From: a bacterium
Lineage (GTDB): Bacteria; Patescibacteriota; Minisyncoccia; Phycocordibacterales; GCA-002787175
Length of the DNA stretch: 48,347 nucleotides
Direction: 5' to 3'
NCBI GenBank assembly: GCA_030699905.1
Contig: JAUYKQ010000022.1
Coordinates: 1 to 48,347 of the forward strand
The position numbers were made by a program, and so were the translations under genes. This document shows positions 22,242 through 30,532 of the stretch, one piece after another. The notes beneath the pieces were generated by a model. That model saw nothing but the letters and a program-made list of their open reading frames with translations. It ran no database searches and was not told where the DNA came from. The number at the start of each line of letters is the position of its first letter. Position 1 is the first letter of the stretch.

Positions 22242-23462
22242 CTAAAGGTTTTCAAGTTTTAAAGACCATAGAGAAAGGTCTTTTTTGTTTGTGAATATCA
22301 AATAGTCCTCATTTGGAGATAGTTTTAATTCTATGGCGTCTATTTCTTCACCCGATTCCGATTTCAGGTTCGCGACAAATTCACTTAGTCCGGTTTCCAC
22401 GTCAATTTTCCATATGTCGTCAAGAAAAGACACTTTCCCCTTGTACCATTCATCGGGATAAGCGGCTTGAGGCAGTGTAATAGGCACCGCGCAGTAAACA
22501 GTGGATGTTTCTTCACGGCTCCAGACGCATTTTTCAGGCATAGTTGTCGTCAGAAAGTTTTCCGTTTTTCCATCTGAAACGGTAAGAACGCTCGTACTCA
22601 AGCCCGTCCTGTCTCCCGAGGAAAGCAAAATCAGAGTTCCGTCCGGGTTTGGCAACGCCGTAAGACCTGAAACATCATTCAAAATATTTCTCACGGCTCC
22701 GTTTTGGTTGTTTACAAAAAACAATGAACCTGCGACTGCAAACCCCGGTTTGGAAAACAAAGCGACGGTTGAAAGAGACGCCCATGATGGCAACCATTCC
22801 CGAAGAGGAGACGACCATATCTGACTTCTGCCTCCCCCGTCAAAATCGGCCGTTATGCCTGTACTGCCTCCCGAGTTCGGAGAAATGTAAAAAATGGAAG
22901 AACTGTCCGGCGAAACAGCGATATGAGGAATACCTTGCGGAAGAAAGGTTCCTTGCAAGGTCTCTTCTTCCGGCAGTTCATCCGATATTTCCGCGTGAAA
23001 ACTTATTATCCTTTCGCTTTCGTCAAGATAGCGCAGTATTACCTCGCTACCGTCGTTTTTCCATAGGGCTTCGTAAACTTTCGGTATGGTTTTGTTTGAT
23101 ATGCGAATCTGCTCTAAAGTTCGCAGGTCTGTTTCAAAAATATTTCCTATACCGCGGTCAACGTGTCTTATGTACACTGTTTCTTCGTCGTCTTCTGTTT
23201 TTGAAAATATAGACGCTCCGGCCACGGGGGTCTCTGAAATCTTGTTAAGAAGGCGCGGGTTTTCGGTAAACGTCCCTCCCCCCTGTTCTTCCGTAGGTTC
23301 TTCTTCACCTCCCGAACCGCCTCCCGGAAATATAGGAGAAGTTGGAAACTCTCCGAACATCCCGCCATCTTTTTCACTCTGCGAACTATAAAGCCAAAAA
23401 AGAACGCCCAAAAGAATAAGGACAATAACTATTATGATGATAAACGCGGTTTTTCTGGACAT
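22242..23462 (-). CDS. membrane-anchored beta-propeller-like protein, 406 aa
   Basis: One N-terminal membrane segment (residues 5-25: AFIIIIVIVLILLGVLFWLY), a Gly/Pro/Glu-rich linker, then a long extracellular region of repeated blade-like units (IAVSPDSSSIFYISP, LTALPNPDGTLILLSS, LKLSPNEDYLIFTNKKDLSLWSL) typical of TolB/WD40-style propellers. It is the last gene of the secretion operon, 11 bases after the preceding gene. A TAATAT-like hexamer also lies five bases before its ATG. The ligand is unknown; it may be a surface scaffold. Confidence 0.65.
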   Translation of the reverse strand: MSRKTAFIIIIVIVLILLGVLFWLYSSQSEKDGGMFGEFPTSPIFPGGGSGGEEEPTEEQGGGTFTENPRLLNKISETPVAGASIFSKTEDDEETVYIRHVDRGIGNIFETDLRTLEQIRISNKTIPKVYEALWKNDGSEVILRYLDESERIISFHAEISDELPEEETLQGTFLPQGIPHIAVSPDSSSIFYISPNSGGSTGITADFDGGGRSQIWSSPLREWLPSWASLSTVALFSKPGFAVAGSLFFVNNQNGAVRNILNDVSGLTALPNPDGTLILLSSGDRTGLSTSVLTVSDGKTENFLTTTMPEKCVWSREETSTVYCAVPITLPQAAYPDEWYKGKVSFLDDIWKIDVETGLSEFVANLKSESGEEIDAIELKLSPNEDYLIFTNKKDLSLWSLKLENL

Positions 23463-23473
23463 TTTAAATATTA

Positions 23474-24301
23474 CTACTCTTCTAAAGCTATAATTTTTTC
23501 CAGGTACCTCGCTGAAATCATGCGGTGAAAATCCGATATTTCGGCAATGGCTTCCGGGCTGTAAACTTCTTGTTTTCGCAAACTGTCAAGTCTTTTACTT
23601 ACACTTGTGACGTAAGTGTTTAAAGCCCTACGGGCTTCTTCAGGGTCGTTTGACTGTAATGCCCTATTGACGCCCGCTGAAGTCACCTTAATGGAATTAC
23701 TGACGGCCTCGTCTCTTGCCAACAGGGCCTCATCTTTCTTGGCCTCCGCTTCTTCAGTTTGGCCGGCTGACTGGAGCGCCTCGGCCTCCCTTTCCAAACT
23801 TTCAACTTCCCGCCGTTCCTCTCTCAATCGCTCGCCTATGGTAGGCACCGGCGCCGACTGCGACAAAAGGTTTGTTTGGGCGATCTTTTCACTAAGGGGC
23901 TCTATTTTGTTTATGCCCTCAAGCGACAGAAGTTCGGGGTTTAATGTGTTTATTATAAGCCAAGAAGACAAAGCGAGCACCAATCCGCCTACGGCCTGAA
24001 GTATTCTCTCTTTGCCCTCCGTTTTGCCACCTATGGCGTCTGTGGACATATATTGGAAACCGCCTATAACTATCATTAGAAACGCCAAAACGCCACACAG
24101 GGCGATCGCTATGCGAAACGCGCCGGCTATGTATGTGGTCAAGCTGGTTTTTCCCGTTGACTCAGCGAAAGTTCCTTCAATCGGCGCAAGAGGCACGTAG
24201 GTGTCGTTGCTTTGGGCGATAACATTGTCACCTACGCCAAAAAGAATCGCAAACACGACTACCGCCAAAACTGTTTTCAATAAAATTTTTTTAGTTAACA
24301 T
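23474..24301 (-). CDS. pilin-like (VirB2/TrbC-type) membrane protein with coiled-coil tail
   Basis: From the ATG at 24301 (MLTKKILLK) this is 275 residues. A signal-like helix (about 5-24) ends near VIAQS. Two further hydrophobic helices (about 60-80 and 100-120: AGAFRIAIALCGVLAFLMIVIGGFQYM and AVGGLVLALSSWLIINT) follow, with the small loop between them typical of VirB2-type subunits. The remaining 150 residues are charged and coiled-coil-like (LREERREVESLEREAEAL). It overlaps no gene but starts 5 bases after the upstream stop, in the VirB4/VirB6 operon. The long tail is unusual for a pilin. Confidence 0.6.
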   Translation of the reverse strand: MLTKKILLKTVLAVVVFAILFGVGDNVIAQSNDTYVPLAPIEGTFAESTGKTSLTTYIAGAFRIAIALCGVLAFLMIVIGGFQYMSTDAIGGKTEGKERILQAVGGLVLALSSWLIINTLNPELLSLEGINKIEPLSEKIAQTNLLSQSAPVPTIGERLREERREVESLEREAEALQSAGQTEEAEAKKDEALLARDEAVSNSIKVTSAGVNRALQSNDPEEARRALNTYVTSVSKRLDSLRKQEVYSPEAIAEISDFHRMISARYLEKIIALEE

Positions 24302-24305
24302 GGTG

Positions 24306-25328
24306 TTATTCGCCGAAAGAAACAACAATGTTGTTGTCCGAGAACTGGAACATCCTCTCCGTGTTCGTGACCCGAAGCGAAATAAAAGAAGAACCGGAGA
24401 CAGAGCGATCGTTTCTTAAGGTGATGTCAGGAGAACCTCCTTGTCCCCCTAAAATCGCGCTACCGTTTATATTCCAAGCATATTGGAGCGAGTCGCGTCC
24501 CGTGGTCGTGAAGAAAAAAGGCACTGCCGCCACTTCAACCTCTTGGTCTTTCATTTGGTAAGGAGAATTTAAAGCGTTGTTGTAAAAAATGCCATAAAGA
24601 GGGCTTTTTTCGTACAGGACGACTTCTGACCTTACGGGACTTACTGAAAAAGACGATTCTGCGACGTACTGGTTGTCTTCCGCCGTAACTTCAACGGCGA
24701 TTGTTACCGTTCGCGAAGGTGTGCCGCCTTCCGCTATGAAAGTGTCCTTGCCCAAGCCGGATTTATCCCCCAATACTCTGCCGTCTTTTTTCCAAGTAAA
24801 AACAACTTCATTTACTGAAAGACGCCTACCGGATGAGTTTATGATGTTGGGAATGGCGACAGCTCTTACCACGCCTTGATGGGGAAAATACGACTTGCCT
24901 TTGTAAAATGGCGGAGTGTAGCTTTCTGTTTCCCAAAGCAAAGTTACGTCCGCGGGATATATGGTCAAGGTTTTAGGGTATGTCGCGCCGTCGTCAAACG
25001 TAATGACGACCGTAATCTCGCTCCTACTCCCTAAGTTTCCGGTCGTAAAAGCAAAACTTTTATCGCCACGGGCTTTCTTCTGAAGGGTGCCGTTTACAAA
25101 CCACGCTATCTCGGCCGTGTTCAGGTTCACCAGATAACTTTCCACTCGGATAGTGGTGAGCTCGTTAGGCCCCGGTCGCGGAGGATTTAAGGTAACAGAA
25201 AGGTTTTCGGAAATATTAGAGCCGAATTGGGCATGCGCGACGCCCGGAAGAATAAAAGAAATAGCAAAAAATAGAATTACAAGTGTTTTTTTCAGTGTTG
25301 TTTTCATACGCAATGTAACATGCAACAT
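24306..25328 (-). CDS. secreted or membrane Ig/PKD-like protein, 340 aa
   Basis: A signal peptide (TLKKTLVILFFAISFILPGVAHAQ) is followed by beta-rich repeats of Ig/PKD character (ENLSVTLNPPRPGPNELTTIRVES.., EIAWFVNGTLQKK, VVFTWKKDGRVLG, LQYAWNINGSAI), suggesting two or three sandwich domains outside the cell. I keep the ATG at 25328 because a TAGAAT hexamer ends six bases before it; Met8 (25307) is the alternative. The first seven residues (MLHVTLR) are encoded by heptanucleotide units. It is located in the secretion operon ahead of the pilin-like gene. Confidence 0.65.
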   Translation of the reverse strand: MLHVTLRMKTTLKKTLVILFFAISFILPGVAHAQFGSNISENLSVTLNPPRPGPNELTTIRVESYLVNLNTAEIAWFVNGTLQKKARGDKSFAFTTGNLGSRSEITVVITFDDGATYPKTLTIYPADVTLLWETESYTPPFYKGKSYFPHQGVVRAVAIPNIINSSGRRLSVNEVVFTWKKDGRVLGDKSGLGKDTFIAEGGTPSRTVTIAVEVTAEDNQYVAESSFSVSPVRSEVVLYEKSPLYGIFYNNALNSPYQMKDQEVEVAAVPFFFTTTGRDSLQYAWNINGSAILGGQGGSPDITLRNDRSVSGSSFISLRVTNTERMFQFSDNNIVVSFGE

Positions 25329-25334
25329 GACTAT

Positions 25335-25340
25335 ATTCTA
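25335..25340 (-). promoter_or_regulatory. -10 hexamer of the Ig-like gene (leaderless type)
   Basis: The minus strand has TAGAAT followed by six bases and the ATG at 25328. This supports the longer start over the one at 25307. Confidence 0.45.
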
Positions 25341-25372
25341 CCCCAAAATCTTTTTCTTGTGCAGGTAAAAGT

Positions 25373-25867
25373 TTAAGATTCTTTAGGTAAAGAGGAGGGA
25401 TAGGGTGGCGGTCTGTAACTTGCAGTCGTTTTTACCAACTTACTCGCATTTTCGGCAGTGGCCGTTCCAAGTCCTTTTTTCAATCGGTTTTGCAGATTCT
25501 TTCCCCTTCTTACATTTTTTACCGCTACCACGGCTATTTTGCTTTCAAAATTCTGAATGAGTATCGTGAGCAAAACACTTAAGAATATGCCAGGCAAAAC
25601 ATTTATAATCGGAATCATTTCTATGAACATCGGACCAAAGAATCTGGCCGCCCTTTTCTTTGTCATAATCCGCACTCCCATCAACGAAAAGATTAAGCCG
25701 AAAATCATATAAGCGATAACCGTGACCGTTACGGAAATGGTTTGTCCTACTGCCGGTATCAAGTTGATTAAACCGTTTACTACGTCAAATATAGCCGCCA
25801 AAGTAAGGAGAGGGGCGCTTACCACGAAAGGAATTATTTTTTTTCGTTGTTCACTTTGCTCATTCAT
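25373..25867 (-). CDS. integral membrane protein of the secretion cluster, 164 aa
   Basis: Three to four hydrophobic stretches fill residues 12-105 (FVVSAPLLTLAAIFDVVNGL, ISVTVTVIAYMIFGLIFSL, IIPIINVLPGIFLSVLLTIL) and are followed by a basic, proline-ending tail (YRPPPYPSSLPKES). I do not recognise a family. It sits 12 bases downstream of the VirB4-like ATPase, so it is likely part of the same membrane complex. Confidence 0.6.
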   Translation of the reverse strand: MNEQSEQRKKIIPFVVSAPLLTLAAIFDVVNGLINLIPAVGQTISVTVTVIAYMIFGLIFSLMGVRIMTKKRAARFFGPMFIEMIPIINVLPGIFLSVLLTILIQNFESKIAVVAVKNVRRGKNLQNRLKKGLGTATAENASKLVKTTASYRPPPYPSSLPKES

Positions 25868-25879
25868 TTGCTGATTATT

Positions 25880-27691
25880 TTATCCTGTAGCGGTTTTGAG
25901 GTCGTTTTTGGCCTTCTTAATAGCCAAAAGCTGTGAAGGGTCAGATGTGATTATCTGGTCTTCGGTATAGGAAGAAATTATTTTTATGGCTACGTGTTTA
26001 AGTCCCACAAAGAAAATCCCCTCTCCCACGTCCGATTCCAAAAGCAGATATTTTTCTTCGTCCGTTAAATTAAATGTCTTTTGTATTCTGTCAATGCTTG
26101 ATGGCGATTGTTTCAAAAGGATTTGTATTGAAGAGTTGGTGATTATGGGAAGACCGTACGGGGATTTCAGAAAGTCGTCAACGTCTTGTGTGATGGTGGC
26201 AACTCCCAAATAATATTTCCGGCCTCTTTTGGCAAGCCCCAAAAGGAAAGATGCCGTATCTTCCGATTTCATCATCCACCATGCCTCGTCTATTACAAGC
26301 AGGCGTTTTTTCAGGTTTTTTCGTATGGCATTCCAAATATGGTGGGTTACAATATACATCGCCACGGGCTTTAGCTCTTCTTCCATGTCTCGCAGAGAAA
26401 ACACGACAAATTTTCCGTCTATATCAACGTTTGAAGGTCGGTTTATAAATCCGGCCCAAGTCCCGCGAGTGTATTTTGACAGGCGTTGAGCCAGCGACTC
26501 CCCGCCCTCCATTCCGGCAAGAACCAGTTCAAAATCGGACAGAAGTGGAGGTTCAATATTGCCAAAATCGGTATCCGGAGTTATATCTTTCAGCGCGTAG
26601 GTCTCCGTGATGGCGCGGTCTATGACGGCGTCTTCTTCCGGTGTAAGTCCTCCCATCATGATACGGAAAAGTCCGACTAAGTTTATTATATGCGAACGCA
26701 AAACGTCCGAACCGGACTCGTCTTCTCTCGGCGTAGGCAAGTCAAACGGATTTATGTGGTGTTCTGAATTGAGTGAAATATTGAAATATTTTCCACCAAC
26801 CGCTTCGGCAAGATATTCATATTCTCTTTCGGGGTCTATGACCAAAACCTCCGTTTCAAACATGAGGGTCCGAAGTATTTCCAATTTCGTGGCGTAGGAT
26901 TTTCCCGAACCCGACTTGGCGAAGGTTATTGAGTTGTAGTTGTCCAGCGAAAATCGGTCAAAAAGAACAAGCGAAGAGTTGTGTCTGTTTATTCCGTATA
27001 GAATTCCCTTGTCGGAAGTGAGGTCAAAAGAAATAAATGGAAAAAGAGAAGAAAGAGGTGAAGAGTTAAGTTTGGAATGAACCAAAAGTTTGTCCGTTTC
27101 GGTTGGCAGTACTGTTTTAAAACCGTTTTCCTGTTGGAACAGAGCCGGTTTTACGTAAACCAATTTTGATTCCAAAATGGATTTTATTTCCGATTCCACT
27201 TTGTCAAGCTCTTCTTCGGATTCCCCGTAAATTGAAATATAAAGTCCTACGTCGAAAAGGCGCTCTTGGGCCTGCATCAAGTCGTCGCGCAGGCGTTCCA
27301 AGTCCTGATAGGCCGTATCCAGCATGGGGTCTCGCACAAGACCCTTGTCTTCTCTTGTATGTATTTGACTTTGAACTTCAGCCACTTTTTTCTGAAATTG
27401 TCTCAAAACCTTGGATGTTTCCACGGGATGAATATAGATTGAGATATCAAATATTTTGTCTAAATTTATAATAGGTGAAAACCACCCTTCAGTGAGAAAA
27501 CGCGGGTAGGAAATAACAAAAAAAGTTCGGACGATTTTGTCGCCCAAGTTAAGAGCGCGAGGCGTGACTTTAAGGGCGGACGGAGCGATAACGTCTTTTA
27601 ACTCTAAAACACCCGCCTCATATATTTCTTGAGGCAGAATGGATGTTATTTCCGGCTGCTTTTTCTTTTTGAATATGTCTAAAAGTCCCAT
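25880..27691 (-). CDS. VirB4/TraC-like secretion ATPase
   Basis: 603 residues from the ATG at 27691 (a TTG lies six bases earlier). The motor domain has Walker A FAKSGSGKSYAT (near residue 257), EVLVIDPEREYEYL, Walker B RLLVIDEAWWMM (near 465), and a late Gln motif ATITQDVDDFL. The N-terminal 240 residues correspond to only part of the VirB4 N-domain; the missing piece is probably the separate gene at 27836-28483. VirB4 proteins power type IV secretion or pilus subunit extraction from the membrane. No relaxase, VirD4 or VirB11 was found in the window. Confidence 0.88.
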   Translation of the reverse strand: MGLLDIFKKKKQPEITSILPQEIYEAGVLELKDVIAPSALKVTPRALNLGDKIVRTFFVISYPRFLTEGWFSPIINLDKIFDISIYIHPVETSKVLRQFQKKVAEVQSQIHTREDKGLVRDPMLDTAYQDLERLRDDLMQAQERLFDVGLYISIYGESEEELDKVESEIKSILESKLVYVKPALFQQENGFKTVLPTETDKLLVHSKLNSSPLSSLFPFISFDLTSDKGILYGINRHNSSLVLFDRFSLDNYNSITFAKSGSGKSYATKLEILRTLMFETEVLVIDPEREYEYLAEAVGGKYFNISLNSEHHINPFDLPTPREDESGSDVLRSHIINLVGLFRIMMGGLTPEEDAVIDRAITETYALKDITPDTDFGNIEPPLLSDFELVLAGMEGGESLAQRLSKYTRGTWAGFINRPSNVDIDGKFVVFSLRDMEEELKPVAMYIVTHHIWNAIRKNLKKRLLVIDEAWWMMKSEDTASFLLGLAKRGRKYYLGVATITQDVDDFLKSPYGLPIITNSSIQILLKQSPSSIDRIQKTFNLTDEEKYLLLESDVGEGIFFVGLKHVAIKIISSYTEDQIITSDPSQLLAIKKAKNDLKTATG

Positions 27692-27724
27692 ATACAATTA
27701 ATATAATTCCAATTTACAAATTAA

Positions 27725-27835
27725 ATGTGAATACTACGGAAATCTATAATGCGAACCTACGAACTATGCGAATACTACGAACAGGAAGAGGACTTTCGTA
27801 GTATTCGCATTTCGTTCGTAGCATTTGCATTATAT
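27725..27835. repeat. Heptanucleotide-type array between the split VirB4 genes
   Basis: Words such as TGCGAAC, CTACGAA, CTATGCG, AATACTA and CGAACAG fill the spacer on the plus strand, then their inverse (TTCGTAG, TATTCGC) on the far side, giving an overall inverted repeat. The same words recur at 28490, 28974 and 29450. Confidence 0.75.
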
Positions 27836-28483
27836 TTAATTGATTTGTATCGGCTTCTCGGTATCCCCCGGATTGAAAATCTTATAAAACAATTCTACCA
27901 CTTCTTCGGTGCCTAACTTCGCCACTCTTATCCCCGTGCGGAGAAGTCCTTGTTCAACGACACTCATCCGCTGTTCAAGTTGGCTTCTGTTTTCTTCAAA
28001 AATCTCCATTCTTTGTTCCACGTTCTCTTTTTTCTCCTTTCTGCCCACAATGCCCGTGATGTTTGACAGACCTCCACTTTTGCCCTGCAAAAACGTCGGC
28101 GTGAAAGGGATAACAATGAAAAAGGTCTTGGTCATTATGTTGGCGCTCTCCGTAAAGTCCTTGATAAAACCTATATACTCCCGTGTTTGTATTTTCATAA
28201 GCTCCGTCAGTTGTTCCTTGTACCTTTCCTCCAAAAGAGCGATATAGGGACGAATATCAAGACGGCGCGATTGCATGTATATCTGAACTGGAAAATCCAA
28301 TGAGTTTAAGAAATTTTGGAATTGAGATATTATTGCCTGCTGGTTTTCAGCCGATTTTAAGGCGAAGTTTAGCGATGAGGCCAAAAGTAGCCCCCGCATG
28401 CCCCCATCTTTTAAAACAACGATGCCATCTCGGACTTCTTTTATGGGGACAAAGTCCTGGGTTGGTTTAGCGTTTAAGGCCAT
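27836..28483 (-). CDS. VirB4 N-terminal-domain-like protein (split VirB4 partner)
   Basis: 215 residues: FVPIKEVRDGIVVLKDGGMRGLLLASSLNFALKSAENQQAI, FLNSLDFPVQIYMQSRRLDI and a RYKEQLTELMKIQTREYIGFIKDF helix. This is the N-terminal module of TraC/VirB4-type ATPases, here as its own gene without a P-loop. It lies directly upstream of the motor gene, from which it is separated by a repeat array. I infer that it docks the ATPase to the membrane complex. A split gene rather than a frameshift is likely, because both halves have clean ends. Confidence 0.75.
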   Translation of the reverse strand: MALNAKPTQDFVPIKEVRDGIVVLKDGGMRGLLLASSLNFALKSAENQQAIISQFQNFLNSLDFPVQIYMQSRRLDIRPYIALLEERYKEQLTELMKIQTREYIGFIKDFTESANIMTKTFFIVIPFTPTFLQGKSGGLSNITGIVGRKEKKENVEQRMEIFEENRSQLEQRMSVVEQGLLRTGIRVAKLGTEEVVELFYKIFNPGDTEKPIQIN

Positions 28484-28489
28484 AGTTAA

Positions 28490-28582
28490 TGCGAACCTAC
28501 GAATTAAATGCGAACCTACGAACTATGCGAATACTACGGAAATCTATAATGCGAACCTACGAACTATGCGAATACTACGAAC
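28490..28582. repeat. Heptanucleotide-type array upstream of the VirB4-N gene
   Basis: It contains the same words as at 27725 (AATGCGAACCTACGAA, TATGCGAATACTACGAA), in two near-identical blocks of about 40 bases. It abuts the 3' end of the GxxExxY gene. Confidence 0.8.
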
Positions 28583-28973
28583 GGTCTGATGGGAGTAGAA
28601 CTCGTTTCGGATAAATCCTATACTGGCGGAAATTTACAATAATTCCTAATCTCAAGTCACTTGCCGATAAGTATCTTCTCATTTGATAGTAGTCGTCTGT
28701 TGATATAAAGCGCTTGGCTTTGAGGTCAATGATTATTATACCGTTAATCACGAAATCCGGCACGTTTCGTCTTTCCCCTTCTCCGGTAAATGAAGGCAAC
28801 AAGGGCATTTCTCTTTCATATGATATATTATTATCCTTTAATTTCTGCTCTAAAGCGTCAGCATAAGATTTTTCGCTTCTCTGCCATCCTAATTCCTTAT
28901 GAATTGCAAAAAACAAGCCATTAAGTTTATACGATAAATCCTTGTATAGTATTTTTGAATCATTGGTTTCCAT
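28575..28973 (-). CDS. GxxExxY-family protein (predicted PD-(D/E)XK-type fold)
   Basis: 132 residues from the ATG at 28973. Upstream in-frame codons derive from a repeat array and were left out. The family motif is GWQRSEKSYADALEQKL (G-x3-E-x2-Y here), then the core VPDFVINGIIIIDLKAKRFIS with Asp and Lys of a nuclease-like strand pair, and YLSASDLRLGIIVNF. The biochemical role of this family is not established. It interrupts the secretion operon between prgI and the VirB4-N gene and is flanked on both sides by heptanucleotide arrays, which looks like a cargo insertion. Confidence 0.85.
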   Translation of the reverse strand: METNDSKILYKDLSYKLNGLFFAIHKELGWQRSEKSYADALEQKLKDNNISYEREMPLLPSFTGEGERRNVPDFVINGIIIIDLKAKRFISTDDYYQMRRYLSASDLRLGIIVNFRQYRIYPKRVLLPSDRS

Positions 28974-29012
28974 TTCGTAGTATTCGCATTTATTTCGTAG
29001 TATTCGCATTAT
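28974..29012. repeat. Array of GCGAATACTACGAAAT units between prgI and the GxxExxY gene
   Basis: Two 16-17-base units on the minus strand (AATGCGAATACTACGAA twice). They also encode the last residues and stop of the PrgI-like protein (NNANTTK). Confidence 0.75.
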
Positions 29013-29445
29013 TTTTCCCCATACTTTCATTCGCTCCCAAGTTGACATTTTCCGCGATATCCAAGCTCCATGTCAGGTCTTTAAGTTTACTGTCAGAAAG
29101 ACGATGAACAAAGAGAGTTGGTTCTTCTTTCTCGTCTTTTTCTCTGTGTTCGGGCGTTTTCGGAGTTTTTTTCCAAATATAAAGCTTGTTTCCGAAAAAA
29201 TACTTTATCGCCGCTTCCAAGACGGCGATAAATGATTTGTTGTTGACTTTATAGAACGCTAAAGCCAGGGCCAAAAGTATTACCGGGATTATGAGAAACA
29301 GCGTAATGAAAAAAGGAAGTGGAGAAAAACGGTAAACGATAAAAGCCAAACCTCCCCCACCGGCGAGGTATATAAACTGTTTTATTGTAAGAGGACCGAA
29401 AATTTTGTCCTCTACTTCTATGAATTGGGGGACTTGAAATTTCAT
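28990..29445 (-). CDS. PrgI-family (VirB3-like) membrane protein
   Basis: 151 residues. It begins MKFQVPQFIEVEDKIFGPLTIKQFIYLAGGGGL, the PrgI hallmark. Two adjacent membrane helices (about 25-42 and 45-65: FITLFLIIPVILLALALAFY) are followed by NNKSFIAVLEAAIKYFFGNKLYIWKK. VirB3-like proteins are the membrane partners of VirB4. It fits the operon, although the GxxExxY gene now separates it from the VirB4 genes. Its C-terminus is partly encoded by a repeat array. Confidence 0.85.
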   Translation of the reverse strand: MKFQVPQFIEVEDKIFGPLTIKQFIYLAGGGGLAFIVYRFSPLPFFITLFLIIPVILLALALAFYKVNNKSFIAVLEAAIKYFFGNKLYIWKKTPKTPEHREKDEKEEPTLFVHRLSDSKLKDLTWSLDIAENVNLGANESMGKNNANTTK

Positions 29446-29449
29446 AATT

Positions 29450-29570
29450 ATAATGCGAACCTACGAATTAAATGCGAACCTACGAACTATGCGAATACTA
29501 CGAATAAGAAGAAGGGATAAGAAGAAGGTTTTCGTAGTATTCGCATGTCGTTCGTAGCATTTGCATTATG
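29450..29570. repeat. Heptanucleotide-type array upstream of prgI
   Basis: The words GCGAACCTACGAA, TATGCGAATACTACGAA, and inverted TTCGTAGTATTCGCAT fill the 125-bp spacer between two operon genes, with the same inverted layout as 27725-27835. Confidence 0.8.
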
Positions 29571-30515
29571 CTACTCTGTCGGTTCTCTATAAGGATCCAT
29601 CGTGTATTGCTTCGGTACGCCGTGGCTTTGAGGCGGGACAGTACTGCGCGTCTCTATACTTTCTTGCATAATCGTTCCTTCTTGTTTTTTTTGCTCCATG
29701 TTTCGTGTTCCATGTTCCGTGTCCTTTCGGGGCGAAGGAGGCAAATAATTTTCCGGCTTCTCTATTTCAGAGAGTATTTTTTCTCTGCTTGGCATTTCTT
29801 CTTTCGGACTTTCGTGCTCCGCAAAAGACGTTTTTGGCGCCGGTTCAGGCGGTTTAGAGCGTTCTTCCCGGTCTTCTGATTTTAAATTTTGATTTTTAAA
29901 AGTTGAATTCGGATCAAACGTTCCCATCCCCCCATAAGCCGGCTTTCTTTGGGTATGGGAACGAGGAGGCAAGTTCTCGGTATTTAATGAATTGGAATCA
30001 GAAACCGTATTCGGCTCTCTGTCTTTCTGTTCTTTTTTCCATGCTCCCTGTTCTGTCGCTTCTGCCACCGGCAAATTCTCCGGTACTTTCGGTATGTTTT
30101 TTTCCGCCCTCTTTAGTTTCTGGTTCTCGCTCTCTAATTCTTGGTTTACGGCTTTTGGTTCTTGATTAACAACCTCTGATTCATGCTTTTGTCCGTTTCC
30201 TCTCATTGCTTCCCGTATTTTTAAAAGCACTTGTTTGTTTATAGCGTCAGCTATTTCCGGCGCCTTTTTCTTGTTTTCCGTTTCCATTCTTGATCTGATA
30301 TTTTCTACGAAATCCGCGGCTAACATTTTACCTAAGATAAGTTCTTCCGTGGCGTTATATATTTCACCGATTTCATGAATGGTAAGTTCTCGGCTACTCC
30401 CTATTTCTACAATCGGCTCCGCCACAGGCACGGCTTTTATCGCCTCTTTCACTTTTTGAGGCATATTGCTTTCGTCTATCTCTATATGAAGTTTTATATC
30501 ATCGTATGTAACCAT
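29571..30515 (-). CDS. hypothetical protein with repeat-derived disordered region, 314 aa
   Basis: The first about 100 residues look structured (VTYDDIKLHIEIDESNMPQKVKE.., LTIHEIGEIYNATEELILGKML) and may be a small folded domain. The rest is hydrophilic, Glu/Lys/Pro-rich and apparently disordered. Much of it has a seven-residue period: NQEPKAV-NQELESE-NQKLKRA (about 30095-30155), TEQGAWK-KEQKDRE, DTEHGTR-NMEQKKQ (29694-29722), encoded by heptanucleotide units. It is placed between virB6-like and prgI. No family was recognised; I would guess a cytoplasmic accessory of the secretion complex. Confidence 0.6.
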   Translation of the reverse strand: MVTYDDIKLHIEIDESNMPQKVKEAIKAVPVAEPIVEIGSSRELTIHEIGEIYNATEELILGKMLAADFVENIRSRMETENKKKAPEIADAINKQVLLKIREAMRGNGQKHESEVVNQEPKAVNQELESENQKLKRAEKNIPKVPENLPVAEATEQGAWKKEQKDREPNTVSDSNSLNTENLPPRSHTQRKPAYGGMGTFDPNSTFKNQNLKSEDREERSKPPEPAPKTSFAEHESPKEEMPSREKILSEIEKPENYLPPSPRKDTEHGTRNMEQKKQEGTIMQESIETRSTVPPQSHGVPKQYTMDPYREPTE

Positions 30516-30532
30516 AGTTTATTTTTTGATTT

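Noticed and set aside
27725-29570. CRISPR array
   Set aside because: The repeats are short, tandem and without unique spacers of constant length; no cas gene is present.
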